Source: Metapseudomonas otitidis (lineage in GTDB: Bacteria > Pseudomonadota > Gammaproteobacteria > Pseudomonadales > Pseudomonadaceae). From it: DNA of 64,000 nt. The DNA lies in the NCBI RefSeq assembly GCF_900111835.1, contig NZ_FOJP01000020.1, positions 78,549 through 142,548 of the forward strand, read 5' to 3'. The notes beneath the pieces are model-generated. The model made no database searches, had not been told where the DNA came from, and saw only the letters and a list, made by a program, of their open reading frames with translations. Each line of letters opens with the position of its first letter. Within the stretch, counting starts at the first letter, position 1. The position numbers and the translations under genes were made by a program. Positions 11,828 through 23,995 of this stretch are shown here, one piece after another.

Positions 11828-12772
11828 ATGCAGATCAAACTCGCCAACCCCCGTGGGTTCTGTGCCGGCGTTGACCGTGCCATCGAGATCGTCAACCGTG
11901 CGCTGGAAGTGTTCGGCCCGCCGATCTACGTCCGCCACGAAGTGGTGCACAACAAGTTCGTCGTCGAAGACCTGCGCGCCCGTGGCGCCGTGTTCGTCGA
12001 AGAGCTGGATCAGGTGCCGGACAACGTCATCGTCATCTTCAGCGCCCACGGCGTGTCCCAGGCCGTGCGCCAGGAGGCCGAGCGCCGTGGCCTCAAGGTC
12101 TTCGACGCCACCTGTCCGCTGGTGACCAAGGTGCACATGGAGGTGGCCCGCTACAGCCGTGACGGCCGGGAGTGCGTGCTGATCGGCCACGCCGGTCACC
12201 CGGAAGTGGAAGGCACCATGGGCCAGTACGACACCGTCAATGGCGGCGCGATCTACCTGGTGGAGAACGAGGACGACGTGGAGCGCCTGGTGGTTCGCAA
12301 CCCCGAGGCTTTGTCCTTCGTCACCCAGACGACTCTTTCCATGGACGACACCAGCCGCGTGATCGATGCCCTGCGGGCGCGCTTCCCTTCCATCGGCGGG
12401 CCGCGCAAGGACGACATCTGCTACGCCACCCAGAACCGCCAGGACGCGGTGAAGCAACTGGCTGACGAAAGTGATGTGGTGCTGGTGGTGGGCAGCCCCA
12501 ACAGCTCCAACTCCAACCGCCTGCGCGAACTTGCCGAGCGCATCGGCACCCCGGCCTACCTGATCGACGGCGCCGAAGACCTGCAGCAGGGCTGGTTCGC
12601 CGGTGTGCAGCGGGTCGGCATCACCGCCGGCGCCTCTGCCCCCGAGGTGCTGGTGCAGGGCGTGATCCAGCAACTGCGCGAGTGGGGCGCCGAGGTAGCG
12701 CTTGAGCTGGACGGGCGGCCGGAGAACGTTACCTTCTCGATGCCCAAGGAGCTGCGGGTCAAGGCGATCTGA
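11828..12772 (+). CDS. ispH: 4-hydroxy-3-methylbut-2-enyl diphosphate reductase
   Basis: Last step of the MEP pathway, giving IPP and DMAPP with a [4Fe-4S] cluster. The 314-residue product begins [21 protein letters not shown]. The three cluster cysteines are in [16 protein letters not shown] and [10 protein letters not shown], and the active-site E is in the STTLS-equivalent TQTTLSMDD region. CCTGGAGGTAACAAGC precedes the ATG. It is last gene of the ribF operon and ends at a strong terminator. Confidence 0.97.
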   Translation: MQIKLANPRGFCAGVDRAIEIVNRALEVFGPPIYVRHEVVHNKFVVEDLRARGAVFVEELDQVPDNVIVIFSAHGVSQAVRQEAERRGLKVFDATCPLVTKVHMEVARYSRDGRECVLIGHAGHPEVEGTMGQYDTVNGGAIYLVENEDDVERLVVRNPEALSFVTQTTLSMDDTSRVIDALRARFPSIGGPRKDDICYATQNRQDAVKQLADESDVVLVVGSPNSSNSNRLRELAERIGTPAYLIDGAEDLQQGWFAGVQRVGITAGASAPEVLVQGVIQQLREWGAEVALELDGRPENVTFSMPKELRVKAI

Positions 12773-12787
12773 GCTACGGCAGTAAAT

Positions 12788-12814
12788 AAAAACGGGGGCT
12801 TCGGCCCCCGTTTT
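12788..12814 (+). terminator. Terminator after ispH
   Basis: AACGGGGGC-TTCG-GCCCCCGTT stem with a TTCG tetraloop, A-rich on the left and TTTTC on the right. Confidence 0.92.
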
Positions 12815-12825
12815 CATTGCCCATG

Positions 12826-12855
12826 AAAAATGCCGCCCATCAGGGATGGGCGGCA
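12826..12855 (-). terminator. Terminator after clpB
   Basis: On the minus strand a 10-bp stem TGCCGCCCAT/ATGGGCGGCA with a 5-nt loop is followed by a run of T's. It starts 17 nt beyond the clpB stop. Together with the ispH terminator it makes the ispH/clpB junction a back-to-back stop. Confidence 0.85.
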
Positions 12856-12871
12856 TGGAGGGTGCGATGGA

Positions 12872-15436
<2,565 letters not shown>

Positions 15437-15511
15437 GGGGCAGTCCTTCCTCTAAGGGGCGGGCTGGGGCGATGAGCGCCCCGAAGACGATGAGCTCGCC
15501 GGGATGCAGTG

Positions 15512-15540
15512 TAGATAAGGACGATTCTGGGCGATTCAAG
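15512..15540 (-). promoter_or_regulatory. RpoH (sigma-32) promoter of clpB
   Basis: Minus-strand CTTGAA (15540-15535) and CCTTATCTA (15520-15512) are 14 bp apart. The sigma-32 consensus is CTTGAAA, 11-16 bp, CCCCATNTA, so the -35 is near perfect and the -10 matches at most positions. The implied start is about 70 nt before the clpB ATG. Heat-shock control of clpB is established in related bacteria; this site is inferred from sequence. Confidence 0.75.
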
Positions 15541-15568
15541 GTGCCCGGCCTTGATGCAGGTCAGTGGC

Positions 15569-16294
15569 TCAATCGGCCAGCCAGACGAGGCTCGCGAAGC
15601 GCCCGGTGCGGGAGGCGCGGCGGTAGGAGTAGAAGCGCGGGTCGCTGACGGTGCAGAAACCGCCGCCATGGACCGCAGTGATGCCACGGGCGGCGAGGCG
15701 GATGCGGGCGAGGGCGTAGATATCCGCCAGGTAGCGGCCGGCATTTGCGCTGGGGCGGAAGGCGGTGTCTGCTTCGGCGTGCTGGGCGATGAAGGCGTCG
15801 CGAACCTCCGGGCCGACTTCGAAGGCTTCCGGGCCGATGGCCGGTCCGAGCCAGACCAGGATCTGGTCCGCCGGTGTGGCCAGTGCATCCAGCGTGGCTT
15901 CCAGTACGCCGTTTGCCAGGCCGCGCCAGCCTGCATGAGCGGCTGCGACACGGGTGCCGTCGCGGTTGCAGAAGAGCGCGGGCAGGCAGTCGGCGGTCAT
16001 CACCAGGCTGGCGATGCCGGGGGTCTGGCTCCAGCTGGCGTCAGCCGTCTCTACGCGGGAGGGATCGGCTTCGACCACGCGGGTGCCGTGTACCTGGCTG
16101 AGCCAGGCGGGCTGGCAGCCGAGGGTGGTCGTGAGCTTGAGGCGGTTGCTGGCGACGGCGGCGGGGTCGTCGTCGACGTGGTCACCGAGGTTGAAGCTGT
16201 CGTAGGGCGGAAGGCTGACGCCGTCGGCGCGGGTGGTCACGCAGGCCCTGACCCGCGCGGGAGCGGGCCAGTCGGGCGTGAGCCAGCCCGTCAT
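15569..16294 (-). CDS. pgeF: Purine nucleoside phosphorylase PgeF (YfiH, laccase-domain)
   Basis: Multicopper-oxidase-like (DUF152) protein, also called polyphenol oxidase or peptidoglycan editing factor. The 241-residue product shows the metal-site motifs: [30 protein letters not shown] and a C-terminal [15 protein letters not shown]. It overlaps rluD by one base (TGATG), consistent with an rluD-pgeF operon, possibly followed by clpB 132 nt on. Confidence 0.93.
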   Translation of the reverse strand: MTGWLTPDWPAPARVRACVTTRADGVSLPPYDSFNLGDHVDDDPAAVASNRLKLTTTLGCQPAWLSQVHGTRVVEADPSRVETADASWSQTPGIASLVMTADCLPALFCNRDGTRVAAAHAGWRGLANGVLEATLDALATPADQILVWLGPAIGPEAFEVGPEVRDAFIAQHAEADTAFRPSANAGRYLADIYALARIRLAARGITAVHGGGFCTVSDPRFYSYRRASRTGRFASLVWLAD

Positions 16295-17265
16295 CAGACG
16301 AAGGACTCGTTGTCCTGCCGCAGCAGGGTCAGCAGCCAGACGAAGTCATCGGGCAGCGGGGATTCCCACTTCATGCGATCACCGGTTTCCGGGTGGTCGA
16401 GTTCCAGGAAGCGGGCGTGCAGCGCCTGGCGGGGAAATTCTTTCAGCGTCTGTACCAGGGTCGGGCTCGCTGCCGGCGGAATGCGGAAGCGGCCGCCGTA
16501 CACCGGGTCACCTACCAGTGGGTGGTTGATGTAGGCCATGTGCACGCGGATCTGGTGGGTGCGGCCGGTCTCCAGCTTGACCCGGGTGTGGGTGTGGGAA
16601 CGGAACCGTTCCAGCACGCGGTAGTGGCTGACGGCCTGCTTGCCACCAGCCACCACGCCCATGCGCTGGCGCTGCTGGGAGCTGCGGCCGATGGGCGCGT
16701 CGACCTTGCCACCTGCGGTGATCACGCCGACGACGATGGCTTCGTAGATGCGGCTGACGGTCCGGGCCTGCAACTGGGCGACCAGCTTGGTGTGGGCTTC
16801 GAGGGTCTTGGCCACCACCATCAGGCCGGTGGTGTCCTTGTCGAGGCGATGCACGATGCCGGCCCGGGGCACGTTGGCCAGGTCGGGGGCATGGTGCAGC
16901 AGGGCATTGAGCAGGGTGCCGTCCATGTGGCCGGCCGCCGGGTGCACCACCAGGCCGGCGGGCTTGTCCAGCACCAGCAGGTGGTCGTCCTCGTAGACGA
17001 TGTTCAGCTCGATGTCCTGGGCCACCCACTCGCCCTGGGACTCCAGCTCGGCATCGAGCGCCAGCACGGAACCGCCATAGACGGTGTCGCGGGGGCGGAG
17101 CACCTGGCCGTCCACGGTGAGTCGCCCTTCCTTGATCCAGGCGGACAGGCGGGAGCGGGAGTGTTCGTCGAAGAGTTGTGCGGCAACCTGGTCCAGGCGT
17201 TGCCCGCCCAAATCGGACGGCACCTCGGCACTCAGTTGGATGGCCTGTTTGTTGGTCGGGGACAT
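16294..17265 (-). CDS. rluD: 23S rRNA pseudouridine synthase RluD
   Basis: Makes pseudouridines 1911/1915/1917 in helix 69. The 323-residue protein has an N-terminal S4 domain ([20 protein letters not shown]) and an RluA-type catalytic domain with [15 protein letters not shown], which contains the catalytic Asp, plus [13 protein letters not shown]. The conserved start [15 protein letters not shown] was chosen over an in-frame extension to 17427 that would run into the bamD promoter region. It is divergent from bamD, as in other pseudomonads. Confidence 0.95.
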   Translation of the reverse strand: MSPTNKQAIQLSAEVPSDLGGQRLDQVAAQLFDEHSRSRLSAWIKEGRLTVDGQVLRPRDTVYGGSVLALDAELESQGEWVAQDIELNIVYEDDHLLVLDKPAGLVVHPAAGHMDGTLLNALLHHAPDLANVPRAGIVHRLDKDTTGLMVVAKTLEAHTKLVAQLQARTVSRIYEAIVVGVITAGGKVDAPIGRSSQQRQRMGVVAGGKQAVSHYRVLERFRSHTHTRVKLETGRTHQIRVHMAYINHPLVGDPVYGGRFRIPPAASPTLVQTLKEFPRQALHARFLELDHPETGDRMKWESPLPDDFVWLLTLLRQDNESFV

Positions 17266-17412
17266 GCTCGAAAACGGCGGGGCGCAGCCTTTGGTTTCGG
17301 CCACGCGCTTGTGGTTAAATACGGCGTCTTTGTCCTGGGAAAGCCCAGGGCGCCCATCATAACAGGACGGCTCCGCCCAAGACAGCGGACCGTCACAGGG
17401 ACGCAAGCCACC

Positions 17413-18411
17413 ATGCAAGTGAAACACCTGCTGCTGATCGCCATTCTCGCCCTCACCGCCGCGTGTTCCTCCAAAGAAGTGGTCGACGAGAACCTGAGCG
17501 AGTCCGAGCTGTACCAGCAGGCTCAGTCCGACCTAGACAACAAGAGCTATTCCAGCGCCGTCGCCAAGCTCAAGGCCCTCGAGTCCCGCTACCCCTTCGG
17601 GCGCTACGCCGAGCAGGCCCAGCTCGAGCTGATCTACGCCTACTACAAGAACGTCGAGCCGGAGGCCGCCAAGTCGGCCGCCGAGCGTTTCATCCGCCTG
17701 CACCCGCAGCACGCCAACGTCGACTACGCCTACTACCTGAAGGGCCTGGCCTCCTTCGAACAGGATCGTGGCCTGCTGGCGCGCTTCCTGCCGCTGGACA
17801 TGACCAAGCGTGACCCGGGTGCCGCCCGCGACTCCTACAACGAGTTCGCCCAGCTCACCAGCCGCTACCCCCACAGCCGCTACGCGCCGGACGCCAAGCA
17901 GCGCATGGTCTACCTGCGTAACCTGCTGGCCGCCTACGAAATCCACGTCGCCCACTACTACCTGACCCGCCAGGCCTATGTCGCCGCCGGCAACCGCGGT
18001 CGCTACGTGGTGGAGAACTTCCAAGGCACCCCCGCCGTGGGCGATGGCCTGGCCGTGATGGTGGAGTCCTACCAGCGCCTGGGTCTGGATGACCTGGCCG
18101 CGACCAGCCTGGAAACCCTGAAGTTGAACTACCCCGAGCACCCGAGCCTGGTCGATGGCCAGTTCGTGCCCCGCGAGGACGAAGCCGATAACCGCAGCTG
18201 GCTGGCCAAGGCCACCCTCGGCCTGATCGAGAGCGAAGCGCCGCTGCCCCCGGGCCAGACCCGCGCCAACCAGGACGTGATCAAGCAGTACGAAGACGCC
18301 AGGGAAGAAATCCCGGACGAGCTCCAGCCCGAGAACGCCTCGGCTGGTGGCGATACCGGCGGCAAGAAGCGCTCCTGGTTCAGCTACATGACCTTCGGCC
18401 TCTTCGACTGA
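17413..18411 (+). CDS. bamD: Outer-membrane assembly lipoprotein BamD (ComL)
   Basis: Essential BAM-complex lipoprotein facing the periplasm. The 332 residues start [18 protein letters not shown], with lipobox LTAAC and lipidated C18. TPR-like helices follow ([53 protein letters not shown]). The C-terminal 80 residues are an extension seen in Pseudomonas. ATG 17413 is the signal-peptide start; upstream frame extension is antisense to rluD. Confidence 0.96.
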   Translation: MQVKHLLLIAILALTAACSSKEVVDENLSESELYQQAQSDLDNKSYSSAVAKLKALESRYPFGRYAEQAQLELIYAYYKNVEPEAAKSAAERFIRLHPQHANVDYAYYLKGLASFEQDRGLLARFLPLDMTKRDPGAARDSYNEFAQLTSRYPHSRYAPDAKQRMVYLRNLLAAYEIHVAHYYLTRQAYVAAGNRGRYVVENFQGTPAVGDGLAVMVESYQRLGLDDLAATSLETLKLNYPEHPSLVDGQFVPREDEADNRSWLAKATLGLIESEAPLPPGQTRANQDVIKQYEDAREEIPDELQPENASAGGDTGGKKRSWFSYMTFGLFD

Positions 18412-18425
18412 GGCGGATGGACAGT

Positions 18426-18452
18426 AAAAAGAGGCCTGCGGGCCTCTTTTTT
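18426..18452 (+). terminator. Terminator after bamD
   Basis: AAAAAGAGGCC-TGC-GGGCCTCTTTTTT hairpin with flanking A and T tracts, 15 nt after the bamD stop. Confidence 0.9.
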
Positions 18453-18557
18453 CATGCCTGCGAGGACACAGTGCACAGCACTGCCTTTAGCTGCTGGGCG
18501 TGGGGAAACGCCTTGGCTTAAACTGCTGGCCTTTCCCCGGACACTCGAGTTCGACGC

Positions 18558-18794
18558 ATGTTGCGCCTGATCTTCTGGATTGCCGTCATTTTTGCTGCCG
18601 TATGGGTATGGCGCCGCATGAAGGCCCGCCCGCCCCGCCAGGAGGCTCCGCCCTCCGAGCCGGCCGCCAGCCCCATGGTTCGCTGCGCCCAGTGTGGCGT
18701 CCACGTTCCCCAGTCCGAAGCCCTGCTCAGTGCCCAGCGCTGGTACTGCAGCCAGGCCCACCTCGAACAAGGCAAGGCCAGTGGCGAGCACTGA
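18558..18794 (+). CDS. PP0621-like small membrane-anchored zinc-ribbon protein
   Basis: 78 residues with one N-terminal transmembrane helix (LRLIFWIAVIFAAVWVW), a Pro/Arg-rich linker and a short C-x2-C ... C-x2-H zinc-ribbon-like tail (CAQCGVHV ... YCSQAH). A small protein of this kind stands directly upstream of pilS in other pseudomonads. Its 3' end overlaps the proposed pilS GTG start by 14 nt, suggesting coupling and possibly a membrane-sensing accessory role. Function is unknown. Confidence 0.75.
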   Translation: MLRLIFWIAVIFAAVWVWRRMKARPPRQEAPPSEPAASPMVRCAQCGVHVPQSEALLSAQRWYCSQAHLEQGKASGEH

Positions 18795-20376
18795 GTCGCC
18801 CTCCCTGGCGAGTAACCAGATCCGACGGATCTTCCGCCTTTACAACCTGTATCGCCTGCTGATCGGCCTGGCACTGGTCGGGCTGATTTCCAGTGAGCTG
18901 GACAGCGAGCTGCTGAACCTGGCCCGTGTCCAGCTGTTCCGTAATGCCAGCTGGTTCTACCTGCTGCTGAACATCCTCATTGCGCTGATGGTGCGCCGCC
19001 CCCAGCACATGCTGCAGGTGTTCAGCCTGGCGCTGGTGGACGTCATCCTGCTGTCCTGCATCTTCTATGCAGCGGGCGGTTCGCCCAGCGGCATCGGCAA
19101 CCTGATCATCGTTGCGGTAGCCATTGCCAACATCCTGCTGCGTGGGCGTATCGGGCTGCTGATCGCCGCCGTCGCCGCCATCGGGATGATCTACCTGACC
19201 TTCTACCTGAGCTTGTCGCGCCCGGAAGCGGCCAACCAGTACGTACAGGCCGGTGCGCTCGGGGCGCTGTGCTTTGCAGGCGCCCTGTTCGTGCAGGGCA
19301 TCAGCCGGCGCCTGCAGTTGAGCGAGACCCTGGCCGAGCAGCGTGCTGCCGACGTGGCCAATCTGGAAGCGCTCAACGCGCTCATCCTGCAGCGCATGCG
19401 CACCGGCATCCTGGTGCTGGACAGCCGTCACCGGGTGTTGCTGGCCAACCAGGCTGCCCAGGCGATGCTGGGGCACGACGGGCTGGCGGGGCGCCCCCTC
19501 GGGCCGCACTGCCCGGAGCTGCTCAAGCGACTGGAGCAGTGGTGGGACAACCCGACCCTGCGCCCCCAGAGCCTGCAGCCGGTACCCGACGGCACGGTGC
19601 TGCAGCCCAGTTTCGTCCAGCTGCAGCGCGGTGAGCAGCTGGATACGCTGGTCTTCCTCGAAGACATTTCGCAGATCGCCCAGCAGGCGCAGCAGCTGAA
19701 GCTGGCTTCCCTGGGGCGGCTGACCGCCGGTATCGCCCATGAGATCCGCAATCCCCTAGGCGCCATCAGTCATGCCGCCCAGCTGTTGCAGGAGTCCGAA
19801 GAGCTGGAGGGGCCCGACCGCCGCCTGGCGCAGATCATCCAGGATCATTCCCGGCGGATGAACCTCGTCATCGAGAACGTCCTGCAACTGTCGCGGCGCC
19901 GCCAGTCGGAACCGCAGTTGCTGGATCTCAAGTACTGGCTGCACCGATTCGCCAGCGAGTTCCGCAGCGCCTCACCGGTGGGCCAGACCCTTCACCTGGA
20001 AACCAACCCGGGCAGCATCCAGACCCGCATGGACCCCCACCAGCTCACCCAGGTGCTGACCAACCTGGTGCAGAACGGCCTGCGCTACAGCGCGCAGAAG
20101 CATCGCCAGGGGCAGGTCTGGCTGAAACTCTTCCGTGACGCCGAGAGCGACCTGCCCATACTGGAAGTGATGGACGACGGCCCCGGCGTCGCCGAGGAGC
20201 AGCTCCATCACCTGTTCGAGCCCTTCCACACCACGGAGAACAAGGGCACCGGGCTCGGCCTGTACATCTCCCGCGAGCTGTGCGAGAGCAACCAGGCCCG
20301 CCTTGACTATCGACCCCGCGAAGGCGGCGGCAGCTGTTTCCGCATCACCTTCGCCCATCCGCGAAAACTGAGTTGA
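18781..20376 (+). CDS. pilS: Sensor histidine kinase PilS
   Basis: Inner-membrane kinase that senses pilin level and controls PilR. The 531-residue product has about six N-terminal transmembrane helices (40-200), a PAS-like linker with NALILQRMRTGILVLDS, the H-box AGIAHEIRNPLGAISHAA (His320) and HATPase boxes N (NLVQNGLRYSAQ) and G (DDGPGV, GTGLGLYISRELCE). No ATG fits the conserved N-terminus, so GTG 18781 was chosen, giving nearly the same length as P. aeruginosa PilS. It is followed by pilR 2 nt after its stop. Confidence 0.93.
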   Translation: MASTESPSLASNQIRRIFRLYNLYRLLIGLALVGLISSELDSELLNLARVQLFRNASWFYLLLNILIALMVRRPQHMLQVFSLALVDVILLSCIFYAAGGSPSGIGNLIIVAVAIANILLRGRIGLLIAAVAAIGMIYLTFYLSLSRPEAANQYVQAGALGALCFAGALFVQGISRRLQLSETLAEQRAADVANLEALNALILQRMRTGILVLDSRHRVLLANQAAQAMLGHDGLAGRPLGPHCPELLKRLEQWWDNPTLRPQSLQPVPDGTVLQPSFVQLQRGEQLDTLVFLEDISQIAQQAQQLKLASLGRLTAGIAHEIRNPLGAISHAAQLLQESEELEGPDRRLAQIIQDHSRRMNLVIENVLQLSRRRQSEPQLLDLKYWLHRFASEFRSASPVGQTLHLETNPGSIQTRMDPHQLTQVLTNLVQNGLRYSAQKHRQGQVWLKLFRDAESDLPILEVMDDGPGVAEEQLHHLFEPFHTTENKGTGLGLYISRELCESNQARLDYRPREGGGSCFRITFAHPRKLS

Positions 20377-20378
20377 CC

Positions 20379-21719
20379 ATGACCCGACAGAGAGCCCTGA
20401 TCGTCGACGACGAGCCCGATATCCGCGAACTGCTGGAGATCACCCTCGGCCGGATGAAGCTGGACACCCGCAGCGCCCGCAACGTCAAGGAGGCCCGCGA
20501 TTGGCTGGCCCGCGAACCGTTCGACCTCTGCCTCACGGACATGCGCTTGCCCGATGGCACCGGGCAGGAGCTGGTGCAGTACATCCAGCAGCGGCACCCC
20601 CAGGTGCCGGTGGCCATGATCACGGCCTACGGCAGCCTGGACACCGCCATCAATGCCCTCAAGGCCGGTGCCTTCGACTTCCTGACCAAGCCGGTGGACC
20701 TTGGCCGTCTGCGCGAGCTGGTGGCGACTGCCCTGCGGCTGCGCAGCGGCGAATCGGACGAAGAGGCCAGCGTCGACAGCCGCCTGCTGGGCGAATCGCC
20801 CCCGATGCGGGCGCTGCGCAACCAGATACAGAAGCTTGCCCGCAGCCAGGCGCCCGTCTACATCAGCGGCGAGTCGGGCAGCGGCAAGGAGCTGGTCGCG
20901 CGGCTCATCCATGAGCAAGGCCCGCGCGCCAGTCACCCATTTGTGCCGGTGAACTGCGGTGCCATTCCGTCGGAGCTGATGGAGAGCGAGTTCTTCGGCC
21001 ACAAGAAAGGCAGCTTCACCGGCGCCATCGAGGACAAGCAGGGCCTGTTCCAGGCTGCCCACGGTGGCACCCTGTTCCTCGACGAAGTGGCCGACCTGCC
21101 GCTGCCCATGCAGGTCAAGCTGCTGCGGGCCATCCAGGAGAAGGCGGTACGTGCCGTCGGCGGCCAGCAGGAGGTGGTTGTGGACGTGCGCATCCTCAGT
21201 GCCACTCACAAGGACCTGGCTGCCGAGGTGGCTGCCGGGCGATTCCGCCAGGACCTGTTCTACCGGCTCAACGTGATCGAACTGGGGGTGCCGCCGTTGC
21301 GTGAGCGCCGCGAAGACATTCCCCGCCTGGCGGACGTGATGCTCAAGCGCCTGGCCGAAGCCTGCTCGCTGCCGGCCGCGACCCTTACCCGTGATGCGCT
21401 GGAGAAGCTCAAGACCTACCGCTTCCCCGGCAACGTGCGCGAGCTGGAGAACATGCTCGAGCGGGCCTACACCCTGTGCGAGAACGACCAGATCCAGCCC
21501 CATGACCTGCGCTTCACCGAGGCTGCGGGCGCGGCAGAAGGCGGCGAGGCGGACCTCGCCAAGATCGACAACCTCGAGGACTACCTGGAGGAGATCGAGC
21601 GCAAGCTGATCATGCAGGCCCTGGAAGAGACCCGCTGGAACCGCACGGCAGCAGCCCAGCGTCTTGGGCTGACCTTTCGTTCCATGCGTTACAGGCTGAA
21701 GAAGCTGGGGATCGACTGA
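20379..21719 (+). CDS. pilR: Sigma-54 response regulator PilR
   Basis: NtrC-type activator of pilA. The 446 residues comprise a receiver domain (VDDEPDIRELLEITL, phospho-acceptor D54 in LTDMRLPDG, K in TKPVDLGRL), an AAA+ domain (Walker A GESGSGKE, sigma-54 contact loop as GSFTGA, LFLDEVADL) and a Fis-type HTH (RTAAAQRLGLTFRSMRYRL). ATG 20379 gives MTRQRALIVDDEPD. A TTG 6 nt upstream is in frame but less likely. Its expected target promoter lies in this window at 62778-62793. Confidence 0.97.
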   Translation: MTRQRALIVDDEPDIRELLEITLGRMKLDTRSARNVKEARDWLAREPFDLCLTDMRLPDGTGQELVQYIQQRHPQVPVAMITAYGSLDTAINALKAGAFDFLTKPVDLGRLRELVATALRLRSGESDEEASVDSRLLGESPPMRALRNQIQKLARSQAPVYISGESGSGKELVARLIHEQGPRASHPFVPVNCGAIPSELMESEFFGHKKGSFTGAIEDKQGLFQAAHGGTLFLDEVADLPLPMQVKLLRAIQEKAVRAVGGQQEVVVDVRILSATHKDLAAEVAAGRFRQDLFYRLNVIELGVPPLRERREDIPRLADVMLKRLAEACSLPAATLTRDALEKLKTYRFPGNVRELENMLERAYTLCENDQIQPHDLRFTEAAGAAEGGEADLAKIDNLEDYLEEIERKLIMQALEETRWNRTAAAQRLGLTFRSMRYRLKKLGID

Positions 21720-21731
21720 TCCCCAGACAGG

Positions 21732-22814
21732 TCAAAGGCGAGCGCTGGGCGCGTAGGGGGTGGGGTCGACAATCGGCTCGCGCCCCAGCATGAGGTCCGC
21801 CAACAGTCGGCAGGAGGCCGGCGCCAGAACCAGCCCGTTGCGGTAGTGACCGCAGTTGAGCCAGAGTCCCTCGAACCCCGATACCGGCCCGATGAACGGG
21901 ATGCCATCGGGCGAACCCGGCCGTAACCCCGCCCAGTGCCCGACGATGGGCTGTCTCGCCAGCGCAGGAATCAGCTCCTCCGCAGAAGCCTGGAGGCACT
22001 CCCGCGCCACGTCGGTAGGCGTCTTGTCGAAACCCTCATGCTCCAGGGTGCTGCCCACGAGGATGTGGCCATCCCGGCGCGGAATGGCATAGCGCCCCTT
22101 GGCCAGCACCATGCTGGGCAGGAAGCCCGGCTCGCACTTGTAGAGAATCATCTGCCCCTTCACCGGCTCGACCGGCAGCGAGAGGCCGAGCGTTGCGAGC
22201 AGCTCGCCGCTCCAGGCGCCTGCAGTAATCAAAATTTTATCTAGTTGTACGCTGCTCTCATCCGTTCTTAATACCCAGTGTTCACCTTTTGTGGCGATGT
22301 CTTTTATTGCACTATTCTCAAATAAAGAAACCCCTTTGCTTGATAAATATACTTTCAATGATTGAGATAGTTTTGGGTTTCTAACATTAGAGATCAAAGG
22401 TGAGAAAAGTGCGTTGGAATAATGGCTGGAAAGTGCTGGGAGGCGCGCTCTTAGCTCTCCGCTGTTAATCAAAGAGGCCTTAAGTGATTGTGTTTCCGCC
22501 CAATGTATGGCTGATTGGATGTCATCAAGTTCAAGCCAATAAATTCCACATTGATAGACTTCAGGGTCAATGGTTGTAGTGTCTCGCAGATGAGTGGAAA
22601 GAGAGTTGTAAAATTCTTTTGACCAGTTCGATAGGTTGGTAATTGCATCTGGGTACCTCCAAGGGAATAGAGGAGATACGATACCTCCCCCTGCCCAAGA
22701 CGACTCTTGGCCTATATTTCCTTTTTCAAAAATACTTACCTTTACTCCTTCTTTGGCTAAAAAATAGGCGCTTAGTAGTCCGATAACTCCGCCGCCAACA
22801 ATACCAATATGCAT
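21732..22814 (-). CDS. thiO: ThiO-like glycine oxidase / FAD-dependent amine oxidase
   Basis: FAD enzyme that oxidises glycine to the imine used in thiazole synthesis; it is the standard gene at this place next to fimT. The 360-residue product has the dinucleotide motif GIVGGGVIGLLSAY, GSTLEHEGFDKTPT and the C-terminal GLWLNCGHYRNGLVLAPAS. The start at MHIGIVGGG was chosen because 72 upstream in-frame residues run into fimT. The first roughly 196 codons are AT-rich while the rest are GC-rich, with a sharp switch near 22,220, so the gene appears to be a recombinant mosaic with an intact frame. Confidence 0.9.
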   Translation of the reverse strand: MHIGIVGGGVIGLLSAYFLAKEGVKVSIFEKGNIGQESSWAGGGIVSPLFPWRYPDAITNLSNWSKEFYNSLSTHLRDTTTIDPEVYQCGIYWLELDDIQSAIHWAETQSLKASLINSGELRARLPALSSHYSNALFSPLISNVRNPKLSQSLKVYLSSKGVSLFENSAIKDIATKGEHWVLRTDESSVQLDKILITAGAWSGELLATLGLSLPVEPVKGQMILYKCEPGFLPSMVLAKGRYAIPRRDGHILVGSTLEHEGFDKTPTDVARECLQASAEELIPALARQPIVGHWAGLRPGSPDGIPFIGPVSGFEGLWLNCGHYRNGLVLAPASCRLLADLMLGREPIVDPTPYAPSARL

Positions 22815-22922
22815 GTCTGCCTCGCTGGATTTCAGAGAATGCGATTGTGATTGAGGGAATTTTCGCACAGAGCAGCGCTGTTGTCCTTCGCTATATTGGA
22901 TTTTTAAAAGCGGGGATTGGAG

Positions 22923-23414
22923 ATGAAGAGTAAGGGCTTTTCTCTGGTGGAGTTGATGGTTGTGGTCGCTTTGGTGGCATCGCTGGCTCTTTGTGGGACA
23001 TTCGTTTTTGCGCGTTATATTGAGATGCAAATAGATGCTGTAGCGAATGATTATCTAGGTGGGATTTGGTTTGCAAGGGAATTAGCGTTGGTGCATGGAG
23101 GGAGGTTCTGTTGGATTCAAAAGATAGGCACTGAGTGGCAGAAGTGGGAGGTGGTGGGAAAGAATGGAGTAGTTCTTATGACGAGTAGTAGGACAGGCAG
23201 CGTAGGTTACACTTTTAGGAGCACGCGCACCTTATCTGATGGTATTTGCTTTGATGCCTCCGGGGTGGCGTTGCTGCCCAATGGTGCTTTTCAGGCTGGC
23301 TCCATCTACCTATGCGACAGTAAAGGGAACGGTGTCAGGATCACGGTTAATCGCGGGGGGAGGATAAAGCGCTCCATGGGCGTGGTTGAGCAGTTGGGGT
23401 GCGCTAACCACTAG
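22923..23414 (+). CDS. fimT: FimT-like type IV pseudopilin
   Basis: GspH/FimT-family minor pilin. The 163-residue product has a class III prepilin leader MKSKG cleaved before FSLVELMVVVALVASLAL, with Glu5 present. The C-terminal part is variable with cysteines C62 and about C100, C137, C161. ATG 22923 was used rather than a TTG two codons earlier. It is AT-rich and first of the minor-pilin row, separated by 94 nt from fimU. Identity as FimT rests on order and the fold family. Confidence 0.85.
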   Translation: MKSKGFSLVELMVVVALVASLALCGTFVFARYIEMQIDAVANDYLGGIWFARELALVHGGRFCWIQKIGTEWQKWEVVGKNGVVLMTSSRTGSVGYTFRSTRTLSDGICFDASGVALLPNGAFQAGSIYLCDSKGNGVRITVNRGGRIKRSMGVVEQLGCANH

Positions 23415-23508
23415 TTCCGCCGGCCATCGCCCCAAATCTGCCACATATCGGCGACGCGTGGATGGTGGTGCTGGTAGGTGAGAGCATGTAAGTACGTAAT
23501 AAAGAGAT

Positions 23509-23988
23509 ATGCCCATGCAGCGCATAAAAAAAAATGGATTTACACTTGTTGAAATGCTCGTCGTAGTGACTTTGTTGGCAATTTTTGCCGCCTTGGCAAT
23601 TCCTGGTTTTGGGGATTTCATGAGGAATAACCGACTGATGGCAGCCGCTGACGAATTCCGAGCTATGGCTGAGTTTGCGCGTATGGAGGCGGCAACACGA
23701 GGTGGGCAAGTGACTTTGGCAATTGCAGGTGGCGAAGTTAGCGTGTCTCGTAACGGTGTGGTAACTAAGAAGGCTGTTTTCCCAAGCAAGGTGACGGTTT
23801 CAAAAAATATTGGGTCTACTGTTTATTCGCTAAGTGGGGGTTCCAGTCAAGCAATGGCAGTAATCTTCTGTGAAGATAATGATCTGGCGAGTGCCTTCAA
23901 AGTTATGGTGGAGAAAAATGGAAGAGTTCGTATTGGAGCGAGAGGGAAGGATGAGACTGGTCAGCCAATTGCTTCGTGCTCGCTGTGA
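23509..23988 (+). CDS. fimU: Minor pilin FimU
   Basis: Minor pilin of the pilus tip complex, exported by the pilus machinery after PilD cleavage. The 159 residues begin MPMQRIKKNG, then FTLVEMLVVVTLLAIFAALAIPGF, with Glu5 in place, and AAADEFRAMAEFARMEAATRGG, typical of GspH-domain pilins. A second possible start is the ATG at 23515. AAAGAGAT lies upstream. It stands before pilV with a 7-nt gap. Confidence 0.9.
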   Translation: MPMQRIKKNGFTLVEMLVVVTLLAIFAALAIPGFGDFMRNNRLMAAADEFRAMAEFARMEAATRGGQVTLAIAGGEVSVSRNGVVTKKAVFPSKVTVSKNIGSTVYSLSGGSSQAMAVIFCEDNDLASAFKVMVEKNGRVRIGARGKDETGQPIASCSL

Positions 23989-23995
23989 TGCAGCT

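Noticed and set aside
22917..22922. TTG start for fimT two codons upstream
   Set aside because: The ATG at 22923 gives the normal short prepilin leader MKSKG and has GGAG next to it.
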